From Nodularia sp. NIES-3585 (lineage in GTDB: Bacteria; Cyanobacteriota; Cyanobacteriia; Cyanobacteriales; Nostocaceae), in NCBI RefSeq assembly GCF_002218065.1, contig NZ_BDUB01000001.1, forward strand, positions 1,744,711 through 1,808,710: 64,000 bases of DNA, given 5' to 3'. This document shows positions 36,536 to 46,936 of the stretch, in pieces; within the stretch, counting starts at the first letter, position 1, and every line of letters begins with the position of its first letter. The position numbers and the translations under genes are program-made. Under the pieces are notes generated by a model. The model made no database searches. It saw only the letters and a program-made list of their open reading frames with translations, and was not told where the DNA came from.

Positions 36536-37261
36536 ATGACAGACCCAATGATTTTATCAGGCACAGCTGACATCGACTCCCTCCGACAATCGTTAATTGC
36601 TGGGTCTCTTCAAGTCCAACAACAAATCATCCCACAGTTGTCTAACTTGGGTAATGAGGGATTAGATGTGTTGATGGAATTTTTACAACAACGATGTGAA
36701 CACCCAGCAACTTGGATTGATGGTAAAGCTTACCAAGTCCTCTATAACTCTGATGCACCTCAAGTTAAGGAGTTTCTGCTTAAATGTTTTCCTGAAGGAA
36801 TTGTACCTCTAAAATCAGAGTGTGGGATTGATTACAATCCTTTGCAACAGCTACTTGCTGTCCAAGACTTCCAAGCCGCGGATCTCGTGAGTATCCAAAA
36901 AATGTGTGAACTAGCAGGGCCAATGGCTGTGCAGAGAAAATGGTTGTATTTTACTGAAGTAGGAAACGCCCCGATTATTGACTTACAGACTATTAACAAC
37001 CTCTGGTTAGTCCACTCAGAAGGCAAGTTTGGCTTTTCGGTACAGCGAGAAATTTGGTTGAGTTTGGGCAAAAACTGGGAAAGTTTATGGCCGAAAATTG
37101 GCTGGAAAAGCGGTAATAACTGGACGCGATACCCTAACCAGTTTACTTGGGATTTAAGCGCCCCTAAAGGTCATTTACCCCTGTCTAATCAACTGCGGGG
37201 GGTGCGGGTGATGGCGGCGTTATTGTCTCATCCAGCTTGGTCTAAAAGTAACAAAATATGA
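36536..37261 (+). CDS. GUN4-family porphyrin-binding protein
   Basis: 241 residues. N-terminal helical-bundle part (~80 residues), then the GUN4 core: DYNPLQQLLAVQDFQAADLVS, KWLYFTEVGNAPIIDLQTINNLW, FGFSVQREIWLSLGKNWE, and the late LRGVRVMAALLSHPAW. GUN4 binds protoporphyrin IX and Mg-protoporphyrin and stimulates Mg-chelatase at the branch to chlorophyll. Several GUN4-like paralogues exist in cyanobacteria; the two-domain layout here fits the genuine Gun4 best. An ABC ATPase gene follows 82 bp later. Confidence 0.9.
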   Translation: MTDPMILSGTADIDSLRQSLIAGSLQVQQQIIPQLSNLGNEGLDVLMEFLQQRCEHPATWIDGKAYQVLYNSDAPQVKEFLLKCFPEGIVPLKSECGIDYNPLQQLLAVQDFQAADLVSIQKMCELAGPMAVQRKWLYFTEVGNAPIIDLQTINNLWLVHSEGKFGFSVQREIWLSLGKNWESLWPKIGWKSGNNWTRYPNQFTWDLSAPKGHLPLSNQLRGVRVMAALLSHPAWSKSNKI

Positions 37262-37343
37262 AAGAAGTGGTGAAGTGATCGGGTGAAAGAGGTTGAATGG
37301 CCTTGAGGGGCAGAAGTTGCAGGTTAAAATTTTCAATCGGCTT

Positions 37344-38447
37344 ATGGCAAAAGTTCATTTAGAAGACATTAGGCGTAGATTTAACAATGTCACGGCTATC
37401 GAGGACATTACCTTTGAAATTCCTGATGGAGAATTTTGGGTGTTAGTGGGACCATCGGGTTGTGGTAAGTCTACAATTTTACGCACGATCGCGGGGTTGG
37501 AATCGGCGACATCTGGTAATCTATTTATCGGCGATCGCTTGGTAAATAATATTCCCGCCCGACAGCGAGATATAGCGATGGTATTCCAGAACTACGCTCT
37601 TTATCCCCACATGACGGTGGCGCAAAACATCGCCTTCGGTTTAAAAATGCGGAAATTTGACCCGAAGCTGATTCAACAACGAGTCGTAAATGTGGCGCGA
37701 TCGCTTTCTCTCGAACACCTCCTAGACCGCAAACCCAAACAACTTTCTGGGGGACAGCAACAACGGGTAGCATTAGGAAGAGCGATCGCCCGTGAACCAC
37801 AAGTATTTTTACTCGATGAACCTTTGTCTAATTTAGATGCTCAGTTGCGAGATGATACTAGGGCAGAGTTGAAACAGTTACATCAACAATTAGGCATTAC
37901 CACAATCTACGTTACCCACGATCAAGTTGAGGCGATGACTTTGGCTGATAAAATTGTGGTACTGGATCGGGGGAGGATTCAGCAAATTGGTGATCCTCAA
38001 AGCATTTATGCCCTACCTGCTAACCTAATGGTGGCAACTTTTTTGGGTAATCCACCCATGAATATTTTGCCAGCTATCTATAAAAATGATGTTTTTGATG
38101 TGAGTGGACAGTCTTTAGCGGTTCCACCAGTTGTGAGGGAAAAGGTGCAGTTACGCCAGGGTCAAAGTTTTGATTTGGGGATTCGTCCTGAACATATCAC
38201 GATTAACATTGATTCTGCCCTCAACGATCATCAATCAGAACCGTTATTCGTAGAAGTTAAAGTAGTAGAACCTTTGGGGAGAGAAACCTTGATTCGTGCG
38301 AGTTTACCGGGTTCGCTGGCGGTGTTAAATATTCAGACCACTGCTGATGTGCGTCCGCGTCCAGGCGATCGCTTGTCTTTGCAACTAGATTTAAATCAGT
38401 TGTTTGTCTTTGATACTGCTAATGGTGACAGAATCTCGCCGGCATAG
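37344..38447 (+). CDS. ABC transporter ATP-binding protein, UgpC/MalK type
   Basis: 367 residues from ATG 37344 (MAKVHLEDIRRRFNNVTAIE); the frame extends 17 codons upstream. Walker A GPSGCGKST, signature LSGGQQQRVALGRAIA, Walker B FLLDEPLSNLD, H-loop VTHDQVEAM, then a regulatory OB/TOBE domain (FDLGIRPEHITI). Such ATPases serve several sugar, osmolyte or glycerol-phosphate importers. No permease or binding protein is adjacent, so it may be a shared subunit. Confidence 0.92.
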   Translation: MAKVHLEDIRRRFNNVTAIEDITFEIPDGEFWVLVGPSGCGKSTILRTIAGLESATSGNLFIGDRLVNNIPARQRDIAMVFQNYALYPHMTVAQNIAFGLKMRKFDPKLIQQRVVNVARSLSLEHLLDRKPKQLSGGQQQRVALGRAIAREPQVFLLDEPLSNLDAQLRDDTRAELKQLHQQLGITTIYVTHDQVEAMTLADKIVVLDRGRIQQIGDPQSIYALPANLMVATFLGNPPMNILPAIYKNDVFDVSGQSLAVPPVVREKVQLRQGQSFDLGIRPEHITINIDSALNDHQSEPLFVEVKVVEPLGRETLIRASLPGSLAVLNIQTTADVRPRPGDRLSLQLDLNQLFVFDTANGDRISPA

Positions 38448-38464
38448 TCGCTTGATGATAAAAT

Positions 38465-39313
38465 TTAGCTAGAAGGTACAAGTTTAAATCCTGTTGCATT
38501 CAGGATTTCCCTATCGCCTTGCTTGACAATGAGGGTGGGAGAAGCATTTCCATCTTCTGTGATCACTTGTGACCAAATATATCTATAGTTTCCAGTCACC
38601 CAACCCATCACACATTTACCATCCCGACAGTTAACTTTACCACCTGTTAAGTCGATACAGTTGCCTTTAGCATCACATCCTTTATAAGTTAAATTTCCGG
38701 TATTGTTCACCCCTGACCAAGAGTTTCTATTCCCAATAGTGATTGTCCATTTACCATTACTGAAAGTTGATGAATTACTGGCTTGGGGTTTAGTTGGTGA
38801 TTCTCCCAAAATTTGCATTTGGGAAATTATCGATTCTTGACGACTTTTACCACACGGTTCAATACTTTCGCAATCATTTAATGATGCGATTTTATAAGAA
38901 GCGCGGACTTTCTTATTTAAATATTTTTCTGATTCTGCACAAATTTCAAAGGATGCACCTACACGATGTTCTTTTCCCTGTTCATCTACTATAGTCGCGT
39001 AGCAGATAATATCACCTGTAACTAACTCTTTAACTGTACCAACTTGCGGTTGATTGTTAGCAATTAGTTGAGTTTTAGGATTACGGGGAGTTGTACTTAC
39101 TACCTCCGTTTTAGGCGGTTTACTACTATTATCTACCGAGGAAGGTTTAGTTTCATTAGAACTTACTGTTGCATCCTCTAATTGAGAGTCGGTTTGAGTT
39201 ATTTCAATAGTATTAGTTGTAGTTTCCTTGACAGTATCAGTTGGCGAATTACCACAGCTAGTAATTAAGATTGAAGAAACAATTAAGGCAATTGTGGGGA
39301 TTAACTTGTGCAT
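38465..39313 (-). CDS. Predicted lipoprotein
   Basis: 282 residues. Signal peptide IPTIALIVSSILITSC with a lipobox-like ITSC, so Cys20 is likely lipidated. A Thr/Ser/Lys-rich linker (residues ~25-85) leads to a Cys-containing domain with six or more Cys (GDIICYATIV, FEICAES, CESIEPCGKS, GCDAKGNCIDL, CRDGKCVMGW), possibly disulfide-bonded. Unknown function. The tail WSQVITEDGNASPTLIVKQGDREILNATGF recalls small repeat-containing envelope proteins. Confidence 0.78.
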   Translation of the reverse strand: MHKLIPTIALIVSSILITSCGNSPTDTVKETTTNTIEITQTDSQLEDATVSSNETKPSSVDNSSKPPKTEVVSTTPRNPKTQLIANNQPQVGTVKELVTGDIICYATIVDEQGKEHRVGASFEICAESEKYLNKKVRASYKIASLNDCESIEPCGKSRQESIISQMQILGESPTKPQASNSSTFSNGKWTITIGNRNSWSGVNNTGNLTYKGCDAKGNCIDLTGGKVNCRDGKCVMGWVTGNYRYIWSQVITEDGNASPTLIVKQGDREILNATGFKLVPSS

Positions 39314-39390
39314 ATATTTGGAAAAATCTAAACATTACTGATTTCACTTCCGATATAAACCAACTACAGTCTTCACATCCACAATTCCGC

Positions 39391-39416
39391 ACTTGTAGAG
39401 ACGCGATTTATCGCGT
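39391..39416. repeat. GAGACGCGAT palindrome between lipoprotein and mtnA
   Basis: TAGAGACGCGATTTATCGCGTC pairs as a hairpin, with a partial second copy ATCGCGTCTTC nearby. Same class as 28801-28829. Confidence 0.65.
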
Positions 39417-39437
39417 CTTCTTCATATTATCGCGTCT

Positions 39438-40469
39438 TCATATCTGAGATTTTGCCAAATTACCCGCAGCAAATGCCCCATTTTCGGTGATTATGGCTGT
39501 AATTAACTCAGCCGGGGTAACATCAAAAGCCGGATTGTAAAAATCCACACCCGACGGTGTAAGCATAGTCTCCCCGACTTGGTAAATTTCCTCTGGGTTA
39601 CGTTCCTCAATCGGAATTTGACTACCATCAGCCAAGGCAAAATCCACAGTAGAAAAAGGCGCTGCCACAAAGAAAGGGATATGATGGGCTTGAGCTGCGA
39701 TCGCCACACTATAAGTCCCGATTTTATTCGCAGTATCACCATTAGCAGCAATGCGGTCAGCACCCACAACCACAGCATGAATTAAACCCTGCTGCATACA
39801 ATGAGCCGCCATGCTATCAGTAATTACCGTAACCGGAATACCTTCTTGAACACATTCCCAAGCCGTAAGTTTTGCCCCCTGCAAACGCGGACGAGTTTCA
39901 TCAGCAAACACACGTTCTAAACGCCCTTCTCGCCACGCCGAACGCACCACACCCAATGCCGTACCATAACCAGCCGTAGCCAACGCCCCAGCATTGCAGT
40001 GAGTCAGAATCCGCAGCTTTTCCGGAGTGCTAGGTAACACTGTCAAACCATGATCACCAATCGCCTGACAGGTTTGCAAATCTTCAGCATTAATAGCTTG
40101 GGCTGTTTGCAAAAGATGCTGTTTAACTTCAGCCACAGTCCCCAAACTTTCGTAAGCAGTCTTCATCATCCGGCTAATCGCCCAAAATAAATTCACTGCT
40201 GTCGGACGAGTCGAACCCAACAACTGGGCGACCTTTTCCAAACCTGCTAAAAACTCATGGTGATTTTCCGTCTCAATTTCCCGCGCCCCCAGATACATCC
40301 CATAAGCCGCAGCCACACCAATAGCCGGCGCACCTCGGACAATCATCGTCTTAATCGCCCGTGCCATATCATCACTACGGTGAATCTGCACAAAAGTATA
40401 CTCACCAGGTAAACGAGTCTGATCAATCAAAGAAACCGAATCATTCTGCCAAATAACAGGGTAAAGCAT
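39438..40469 (-). CDS. mtnA: S-methyl-5-thioribose-1-phosphate isomerase
   Basis: 343 residues. Motifs [17 protein letters not shown], TGCxxxx-type Cys in [18 protein letters not shown] (proposed catalytic Cys) and [19 protein letters not shown] (catalytic Asp) identify MtnA, a relative of eIF2B subunits. Converts 5-methylthioribose-1-phosphate to the ribulose form in methionine salvage. Other salvage genes are not in the window. Confidence 0.95.
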   Translation of the reverse strand: MLYPVIWQNDSVSLIDQTRLPGEYTFVQIHRSDDMARAIKTMIVRGAPAIGVAAAYGMYLGAREIETENHHEFLAGLEKVAQLLGSTRPTAVNLFWAISRMMKTAYESLGTVAEVKQHLLQTAQAINAEDLQTCQAIGDHGLTVLPSTPEKLRILTHCNAGALATAGYGTALGVVRSAWREGRLERVFADETRPRLQGAKLTAWECVQEGIPVTVITDSMAAHCMQQGLIHAVVVGADRIAANGDTANKIGTYSVAIAAQAHHIPFFVAAPFSTVDFALADGSQIPIEERNPEEIYQVGETMLTPSGVDFYNPAFDVTPAELITAIITENGAFAAGNLAKSQI

Positions 40470-40498
40470 AAAAAACCGGGGTAAAAAAACTCAACTCT

Positions 40499-40528
40499 TA
40501 CTCTCTGCGCCTCCGCGCCTCTGCGTGA
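40499..40528. repeat. GCGCCTCCGCGCCTCTGCG filler repeat
   Basis: A short copy of a widespread cyanobacterial CGCAGAGGCGCGGAGG-type repeat, here between mtnA and the antiporter gene. A diverged relative is embedded inside the GH116 gene at 49731-49770. Confidence 0.5.
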
Positions 40529-40534
40529 GACTTC

Positions 40535-42544
40535 CTACTGTGGAAAATATGCTATAATCATCGCCACTTCAGGATGACTACGAGCGATCGCCTCTGGTGC
40601 ATGACCCAGAAGTGAGAACAGCTGACTTTTTTGTTCAACAGTACCATTTAACACCAGCAGGTCATTAGTTTTAAGTAAACGAGAAACTTGCCGCACAAAA
40701 TTACCTCGCACCTTCAGAATTGGTGTATCTGGCGGTAATTCAATATCAGTAAGTTCCACAGATGCCCCTCTAACTGCTACCACGTGCAACAGTTGCAGCG
40801 AAGCCTTGAGTTCTGTGGCCAGACTTTTAGCTAATTGGATACTTTGCTTAAAAGAACTAGCGTAAGTCTGTTGAGTAGTAAAAGCAATAAAGACCCGCCC
40901 TGTATGCTCAATTGGTAATGGAAAGCGAGTTACTAAAACTGGTACGGAACTGCGATTTACAATCTTATCAATCACACCACCAAATAGATTTTCCTGATAA
41001 GTAGAGTAACCCTTCCAACCGCAGACAATCACACTAGCTTGTTTTTCTTCGGCTACGCGGGCAATACCCTTATCAATTGATTCATCAATGCGACCAATGG
41101 GCGTAACATTAGTAACAGCAGCATGGGCAATCATTTCCGCAGTTGATAATAATTGCTTTTGTCGCGTTTTATCCTCTAGGGAAATAGTGGGATTTTGCTC
41201 TAGTAAAATGTGCAGGGGTAGTAGAGTTCCTTTAGCAGATTTTGCCAGGAGAATCGCCAATTTTAGCAAATTATCTTCTGTACTGGGGTTAGCAACTGGG
41301 ACTAAGACGCGATCGCCTATATTTCCTGTCTTCGGGTTTTGAGTCGTGACTTCTCCTGGCTTCATTTTTTGTCCCCATTGCGCTGTCACCCAAGGAGAAG
41401 CAACGCAGGTCACTAAAATCATGGCAATAGTACCATTTACAGTCAATTGGTCAACCAACTCAATATTAAAAGCAACAGTAATCGCCGCTAGAGTAGAAGC
41501 TGCTTGAGCTACCGATAGCCCAAACATCACCATAATATTGTCAAAATTAAATCCAAATAACTTACCTGCACCCCAAGCCGGGATAAACTTAGAACCAATA
41601 GCAGCACTCACCATTACACCTGATACTACCAGCGCTCGTGGTTCTTGAAACAGAATCCGGGGATTTACCAACATCCCTACAGAAATTAGGAAAAATGGCA
41701 CAAATAACGTATTACCGATAAATTGAATCCGATTCATTAGGGGGCTAAGTTGCGGTATCAATTGAGTAATGGCAACTCCCGCTAAAAAAGCCCCAATAAT
41801 TGGCTCAATCTGGATTAATTGTGCAGCGTAGGAAACAACAAACAAACTAGCTAAAACAAAGGTAAATTCTGCCCCTTCGTCATGTCCAAAGCGCTGAAAA
41901 AACCAACGTCCTAGACGAGGTAATCCCCACAAAATCAGGAAGGTATAAATAATCAGTGAGGGAATCAGGAATAGCCAAAACTGTAAAGTTAAATTGCCTT
42001 CATGCGCTCTCACCACCACCGCCAACACTAAAAGTGCCAAAATATTGGTGATTAATGTTCCTCCTAGAGTGGTAGTCATCACCTGCGATCGCATAATTCC
42101 CAGTTTACTAGCTACAGGTAATGCTAGTAGGGTATGAGAGGCGAAACAGGATGCAACCAGAACAGCAGGCAATAAATCGTAGCCAATAGCCATCATAGCT
42201 CCAGTACCCAATGCCATCGGTACCAGAAAAGTAGCCAGCCCAAAAATTACTGCTTTATCGGCATTATATTTCATGTCATCCAGGCTGGTTTCCAGTCCCG
42301 CCATGAACATGAGAAATAATAAACCGACTGTACCCAGTAAGATAATTGTGCTATCTCGTGCGAGTAATCCCAGGCCATTTGGACCGACTACGACCCCAGC
42401 CAAGATTAATCCCACAATCCCAGGTAGGCGAATTTTCTCAAATAGCAGGGGAGCGATGAGCATAATCCCCAAAATCATCAAAAACACTGGTACTGGATCT
42501 TTAATGGGTGTTGAGATTAGGGTAGTCATTAATAAATTAGTCAT
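40535..42544 (-). CDS. CPA2-type cation/proton antiporter with universal-stress domain
   Basis: 669 residues. About a dozen hydrophobic segments in residues 15-390 (for example VFLMILGIMLIAPLLF, GLLFLMFMAGLETSL, FVVSYAAQLIQIEPIIGAFLAGVAI), the CPA2 antiporter fold. The C-terminal part from about residue 410 (RVLVPVANPSTEDNLLKLAILLAKSA) is a tandem universal-stress-like cytosolic domain with ATP-binding-type GWKGYST. Exchanges Na+ or K+ for H+. Which cation is not visible. Monocistronic. Confidence 0.92.
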   Translation of the reverse strand: MTNLLMTTLISTPIKDPVPVFLMILGIMLIAPLLFEKIRLPGIVGLILAGVVVGPNGLGLLARDSTIILLGTVGLLFLMFMAGLETSLDDMKYNADKAVIFGLATFLVPMALGTGAMMAIGYDLLPAVLVASCFASHTLLALPVASKLGIMRSQVMTTTLGGTLITNILALLVLAVVVRAHEGNLTLQFWLFLIPSLIIYTFLILWGLPRLGRWFFQRFGHDEGAEFTFVLASLFVVSYAAQLIQIEPIIGAFLAGVAITQLIPQLSPLMNRIQFIGNTLFVPFFLISVGMLVNPRILFQEPRALVVSGVMVSAAIGSKFIPAWGAGKLFGFNFDNIMVMFGLSVAQAASTLAAITVAFNIELVDQLTVNGTIAMILVTCVASPWVTAQWGQKMKPGEVTTQNPKTGNIGDRVLVPVANPSTEDNLLKLAILLAKSAKGTLLPLHILLEQNPTISLEDKTRQKQLLSTAEMIAHAAVTNVTPIGRIDESIDKGIARVAEEKQASVIVCGWKGYSTYQENLFGGVIDKIVNRSSVPVLVTRFPLPIEHTGRVFIAFTTQQTYASSFKQSIQLAKSLATELKASLQLLHVVAVRGASVELTDIELPPDTPILKVRGNFVRQVSRLLKTNDLLVLNGTVEQKSQLFSLLGHAPEAIARSHPEVAMIIAYFPQ

Positions 42545-42890
42545 ATTCTGCCCTAAAATTGCGATATCTACGATCAGCTACGCCAAGCATCTGGTCTCAT
42601 AGCTATTATTCAGGCACTATACTTAGTGTCACTGACTAAAATATTAATACTTTCTCAAAACTTCAATCCCATTGATAGTGTATTAAATATGTATCTTTTA
42701 ATTGGGGATGGGGGCTGGAGACAGATTACTCCCTAGTCGTGCATGAAAATTAATATTAATATGAATTATACCAAGATTAAATATGAAGTTCTTATAAATT
42801 TACGACTATGATTTTTTCAGTAAATTAACTCTGACAGTGGCAACATCAAAATTCATAGAATAAATAAACTAACTCAAGCCTTATTTATTT
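42545..42890. other. Gene-free interval upstream of a secreted-protein gene
   Basis: About 346 bp. A G-rich run (GGGGATGGGGGCTGGAG, 42707-42723) and A+T-rich promoter-like DNA upstream of 42891. Nothing else seen. Confidence 0.4.
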
Positions 42891-43280
42891 ATGAGATTTT
42901 ATTCACAGTCCTTGGCGTTTTTAACTTATTCTTGGGGATTATTAACAATTAGTTTTGCTGTTTCTCTGCCTGCTCAAGCATCAATTGTCTGTGAACCAGG
43001 AACAATTATTAATTACGCTAACAACTCATTAGCAGGTTGTATCCTTGGTCAAGATATGACAGTGCAGTTGTCTAGTGCTAATGCAGGAACATCTAATTTT
43101 CCTTGTCGAGCCAAAAGTTATATATCTTTTGATGACAAAGGGCAGTTTCAGAGTTGCCAACTTGCACAAGAAATTGAAATTAAAGAAAATAATTCTTTGA
43201 CAAAATGCCCAGCAGATTATAGAGTATCTGTTTCAGTTTCAAATAATGGGACTTTCTCTATTAATTGTAGTCCTTATTAA
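42891..43280 (+). CDS. Small secreted Cys-containing protein
   Basis: 129 residues. Signal peptide to about residue 31 (LLTISFAVSLPAQA then SIVCEPG). The mature ~98 residues hold six Cys (CEPG, GCILG, PCRAK, SCQLA, KCPAD, NCSPY), suggesting disulfides in the periplasm. Unrecognised family. Flanked by mobile repeats downstream. Confidence 0.75.
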   Translation: MRFYSQSLAFLTYSWGLLTISFAVSLPAQASIVCEPGTIINYANNSLAGCILGQDMTVQLSSANAGTSNFPCRAKSYISFDDKGQFQSCQLAQEIEIKENNSLTKCPADYRVSVSVSNNGTFSINCSPY

Positions 43281-43287
43281 TTTATTT

Positions 43288-43398
43288 GGCGTTGCTGAAA
43301 CCAAGTATTAATTTAAATGTAGAGACGTTCCATGGAACGTCTCTACAGGGGTTTTAACATCATCACAAATCGTGTTCATACTTCAAATCAGCAACGCC
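43288..43398. repeat. MITE-like element with GGCGTTGCTGA ends
   Basis: 111 bp. Left end GGCGTTGCTGA and right end TCAGCAACGCC are perfect 11-bp inverted repeats, flanked on both sides by ATTT (43284-43287 and 43399-43402), a likely 4-bp target duplication. Inside is the TAGAGACGTTCCATGGAACG palindrome (43320-43348). Non-coding. Confidence 0.75.
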
Positions 43399-43407
43399 AT
43401 TTACTTC

Positions 43408-43519
43408 AGGACTTACGCAAGAACTCTCTGAAACCCTCTTGACTTCTCTTCGAGATGCTACGCGGTAAGCGAAGCTTTCGCTTTAGCGATACGTTTTTTC
43501 ATAATTTTGCGTAAGTCCT
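43408..43519. repeat. MITE-like element, family 1, copy 2
   Basis: AGGACTTACGCAA at the left and its perfect complement TTGCGTAAGTCCT at the right, 112 bp. Interior includes GGTAAGCGAAGCTTTCGC-type filler. Lies 9 bp after the GGCGTTGCTGA element. Confidence 0.78.
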
Positions 43520-43570
43520 ATACTTAACTGAACATCAACCGAACTCAAAGATGTATTTTCCAAAATACTT

Positions 43571-43600
43571 GTAGAGACGTTGCATCCAACGTCTCTACAT
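43571..43600. repeat. GTAGAGACGTTG...CAACGTCTCTAC hairpin
   Basis: 12-bp perfect stem with a short centre (GTAGAGACGTTG / CAACGTCTCTAC), 20 bp from the dxs stop codon. On the minus strand it could help terminate dxs, though no T-run follows. Confidence 0.6.
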
Positions 43601-43619
43601 TCTTGCTCACTAATATTAA

Positions 43620-45527
43620 CTAGACAACAGGAGATGCTTGCTTTTGAAAGAAAGCAGCCATAACTCTTTCGGCGATTTGACGACTAGTTAAACCTAACTC
43701 TGCCTTAGATTCATCTGGTGTTGCATGATCTACCAATATATCTGGTACACCAATCCGCTTAACTGGAACTACAACATCAGCATCTAGTAATGCTTCAGCT
43801 ACAGCTGAACCAAAACCACCCATTACACAGCCTTCTTCCAAAGTGACAACACGGCCGATTTGCTGCGCCAAAGGCAAAATTAATTCTGTATCCAAAGGCT
43901 TAACAAAACGGGCATTAATCACAGTTGCTTCAATGCCATGTTCGCTGAGAATTTCCGCAACCTGCATACTGGGATATACCATAGTCCCGTAACCGATGAG
44001 TAACACATCATCACCGTTACGCAGAATTTCTGCCTTACCAATTTCTAAAGGTTCCCAACCTTCTTCCATCAGGGGAACACCGTAGCCGTTACCACGGGGG
44101 TAACGCATGGCAATTGGTCCACTTGTATGGTTAACGCCAGTTACTACCATGCGTTGCAGTTCGGCTTCGTCTTTAGGTGCCATCATGACTATATTGGGAA
44201 TACAGCGCAGATAAGCGATGTCATACATACCTTGGTGTGTGGGACCATCAGCACCAACAATTCCCGCCCTGTCTAAACAGAAGAACACAGGCAGGTTTTG
44301 AATACAAACATCGTGAATTATCTGGTCATAAGCCCGTTGCAGGAAGGTGGAGTAAATAGCCGCTACAGGACGCATTCCTTCACTCGCCATCGCCGCAGCT
44401 AGGGTGATAGCGTGTTGTTCCGCAATCCCAACATCAATATATTGATTGGGTAGTTTAGCTTGGAGTTTATCTAAACCTGTTCCCGTAGCCATTGCGGCGG
44501 TAATGCCCACAATCTTGGGGTTTTGTTCCGCAAGTTTGACTAAAGTGTGGGAAAAGACTTTGGCATAAGCCGGGGGTTTGGGCTTAGTTGAAGGAACAGC
44601 TTTACCTGTAGTCAAGTTAAATGGGCTTTGGGCATGGTAGCCTACTTTGTCTAGTTCGGCGATTTCGTAGCCTTTACCTTTAACTGTAATTACATGGACT
44701 AAAACTGGCCCTGTCATTTCATGTGCTTGCTGGAAGCTAGAAATTAAGTCCTCTAAATTATGCCCATCTACTGGACCAATATAAGTAAAACCTAGTTCTT
44801 CAAAGACTGCACCAACCTTGGGAACCGCTAAACGCTTCATTCCTTCTTTGATGCGTCCCAGTTCAGGAGACAAAGATTCACCAACAAAGGGAATTTGCTT
44901 CAACTGTTCTTCAAAATTATCTTTGATAAACTGGACTGGTGCGCTGAGGCGCATTTTATTCAGGTAACGGGGAATTGCGCCGACGTTGGGAGATATGGAC
45001 ATCTCATTATCGTTGAGAACTACCAGCAGTTTTGTTTTAGGTAAGTGTCCCGCATGGTTGATGGCTTCTAAAGCCATACCACCAGTTAAGGCACCATCAC
45101 CAATTACAGCTACTGATTTAAATTTTTCTCCTTTCAACTCTCCCGCTAAAGCCATACCCAATGCTGCGGAAATACTGGTAGAAGCGTGTCCAGCACCAAA
45201 GTGATCGAATTTGCTTTCACACCGCTTGAGATAACCAGCAACACCGTCTTTTTGTCTGAGGGTATGAAAGTCGTTGTAGCGTCCTGTCAGCAGTTTGTGG
45301 GGATAAGCTTGATGTCCCACATCCCAAATGACTTTATCCCGATCCAAATCCAGTGTTTGATAAAGCCCTAGTGTTAACTCTACAACTCCCAAACCAGGCC
45401 CCAGATGTCCGCCACTTGTGGCTACGGTTTGTAGGTGCTTGTCTCGAATCTGACGGGCGATTTGTTGCAATTGTCGGATCGACAAACCATGCAACTGGTT
45501 AGGATGGGTGATTTCACTCAGATGCAT
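43620..45527 (-). CDS. dxs: 1-deoxy-D-xylulose-5-phosphate synthase
   Basis: 635 residues, standard length. TPP-binding motif [20 protein letters not shown], His in VDGHN, a transketolase-like middle ([18 protein letters not shown]) and the C-terminal domain ([17 protein letters not shown]). Condenses pyruvate with glyceraldehyde 3-phosphate, the first step of the MEP pathway giving carotenoids, phytol and quinone side chains. Monocistronic; 87 bp downstream of an SLH gene on the same strand. Confidence 0.97.
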   Translation of the reverse strand: MHLSEITHPNQLHGLSIRQLQQIARQIRDKHLQTVATSGGHLGPGLGVVELTLGLYQTLDLDRDKVIWDVGHQAYPHKLLTGRYNDFHTLRQKDGVAGYLKRCESKFDHFGAGHASTSISAALGMALAGELKGEKFKSVAVIGDGALTGGMALEAINHAGHLPKTKLLVVLNDNEMSISPNVGAIPRYLNKMRLSAPVQFIKDNFEEQLKQIPFVGESLSPELGRIKEGMKRLAVPKVGAVFEELGFTYIGPVDGHNLEDLISSFQQAHEMTGPVLVHVITVKGKGYEIAELDKVGYHAQSPFNLTTGKAVPSTKPKPPAYAKVFSHTLVKLAEQNPKIVGITAAMATGTGLDKLQAKLPNQYIDVGIAEQHAITLAAAMASEGMRPVAAIYSTFLQRAYDQIIHDVCIQNLPVFFCLDRAGIVGADGPTHQGMYDIAYLRCIPNIVMMAPKDEAELQRMVVTGVNHTSGPIAMRYPRGNGYGVPLMEEGWEPLEIGKAEILRNGDDVLLIGYGTMVYPSMQVAEILSEHGIEATVINARFVKPLDTELILPLAQQIGRVVTLEEGCVMGGFGSAVAEALLDADVVVPVKRIGVPDILVDHATPDESKAELGLTSRQIAERVMAAFFQKQASPVV

Positions 45528-45614
45528 ATTATAGGGTGTTCCTCTCTAAACTCTACTTCTAACATTCTTTGATTTTCCCACGGTGGGGATGCTTCTAAAA
45601 TTATCCGCTTCCCT

Positions 45615-46328
45615 TTAAAGTGATTCAGGGCTACGGGTAACACCAGGAACTATTGGCATTTCTGGTTGTGGCTGCTGTCTTTGTAGATATTGACTCAACA
45701 GATAAGCCATGTCGCCACGGGTCATAGGCCGTAATGGGGAAATATTATTTTGGGCATCTGTGTTAATAAATCCTTCCGCAACTACTGTGGCGATCGCTCT
45801 TCTAGCCCATACTGGAATTGATGCAGCATCTGGATGCGGCTCAAGTAGTTCCTTTACGGTGTCATCACCAAATTGAAATACACCATAAGCTTGGGCAAAA
45901 ATCGCTAAACCTTCTGCCCTGGTAACTCTTTGATTAGGGAAAAATAAATTGCCTCGATATCCTCTCATAATGCCAGTTTTCAGAACTGCCTGAATGTCAT
46001 TAAATGCCCAATGGGAACGGGGAACATCTGCTACAGTTTTCGCCTCTTGTTGTTTAACAGCTTCGCGTTGGTCGAGTTTAAATGCCTTCACCAAAATGGC
46101 AGCTAATTCTGCACGACTAATCATCCTTTCTGGATAAAAGTTTCCATCAGGTGAATTCGTCATTAACTTAGCTGTAATTACCTGTTGAATTGCTTGAGAT
46201 GTCAATTCTTCAGTAGGTTCTAGCGCTCTAGCAGCACTTAATGGCAGGTTTTGCAGTAGTAATACTAAGGAAAGAGTACCTAGCAACTTTCGCATATTGA
46301 TCATGATTTTATTTTTGCTATTCTGCAT
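45615..46328 (-). CDS. S-layer-homology (SLH) domain protein
   Basis: 237 residues; signal peptide-like LLGTLSLVLLLQNLPLSAARA. Three SLH-type units follow: NSPDGNFYPERMISRAELAAIL, VPRSHWAFNDIQAVLKTGIMRGY, and VPVWARRAIATVVAEGFI/TRGDMAYLLSQYL. SLH modules bind pyruvylated wall polymers or peptidoglycan. The gene carries no porin barrel, so it is a small exported anchor or scaffold. Starts at 46295 or 46304 are also possible; none has a clear SD. Confidence 0.85.
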   Translation of the reverse strand: MQNSKNKIMINMRKLLGTLSLVLLLQNLPLSAARALEPTEELTSQAIQQVITAKLMTNSPDGNFYPERMISRAELAAILVKAFKLDQREAVKQQEAKTVADVPRSHWAFNDIQAVLKTGIMRGYRGNLFFPNQRVTRAEGLAIFAQAYGVFQFGDDTVKELLEPHPDAASIPVWARRAIATVVAEGFINTDAQNNISPLRPMTRGDMAYLLSQYLQRQQPQPEMPIVPGVTRSPESL

Positions 46329-46936
46329 CTACAAACAACTGAGAAACTCACCTTTATGGCTGATGCTCAGAATATTGAGCTTTGTTAATTGACGCATTTT
46401 AGCTTGACAAAGTTGCCGTTATTAGGTAAAGAACTAATTTGACGGTTTTTAGTTAGTAAATCATGGCTCACTAATTACGTGGGTGGACAGTTTTTGCTCA
46501 TTGGAATTTAATCAAGCTAGCTCTTTTTTTTGATTTAACCTGCATAGTCTATACTAACTAACTTTATTGGTAGATTTCCGATTGCACGTGTTGAGATTAA
46601 ATCCTAAATTTTTCTCATTGAAAATCTCCAGTTAGTTTTATAGGCATGGTGAATTAAACCCTCACAGTGGGGCAGTAAGAATTCATCAGTGAATATGCAA
46701 AATCAAAATCAAGTAATCATTATAACGAGGTTCAAAAGAATTTTACGTGGTGTTAAATGTGAGATTTAAGCTAGACAGATATTATAACCTAACTGCCTTT
46801 ATGCTGTTAGGTAGCATATCAAGCATCTAATTTGGGGAAATAATGAGGAATTTTGCGTGAGTGAATTGGGAATTGCTGAGGATGTAGTATAGTCGGCCGT
46901 GATAGACCATTTACTCAATATTTCAGGAGTTTTGGA
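46329..46936. other. Gene-free interval before rpiA
   Basis: About 608 bp, A+T-rich, between divergent genes. CAGGAG at 46923-46928 is the rpiA ribosome binding site. No repeat, RNA gene or regulatory box recognised. Confidence 0.45.
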
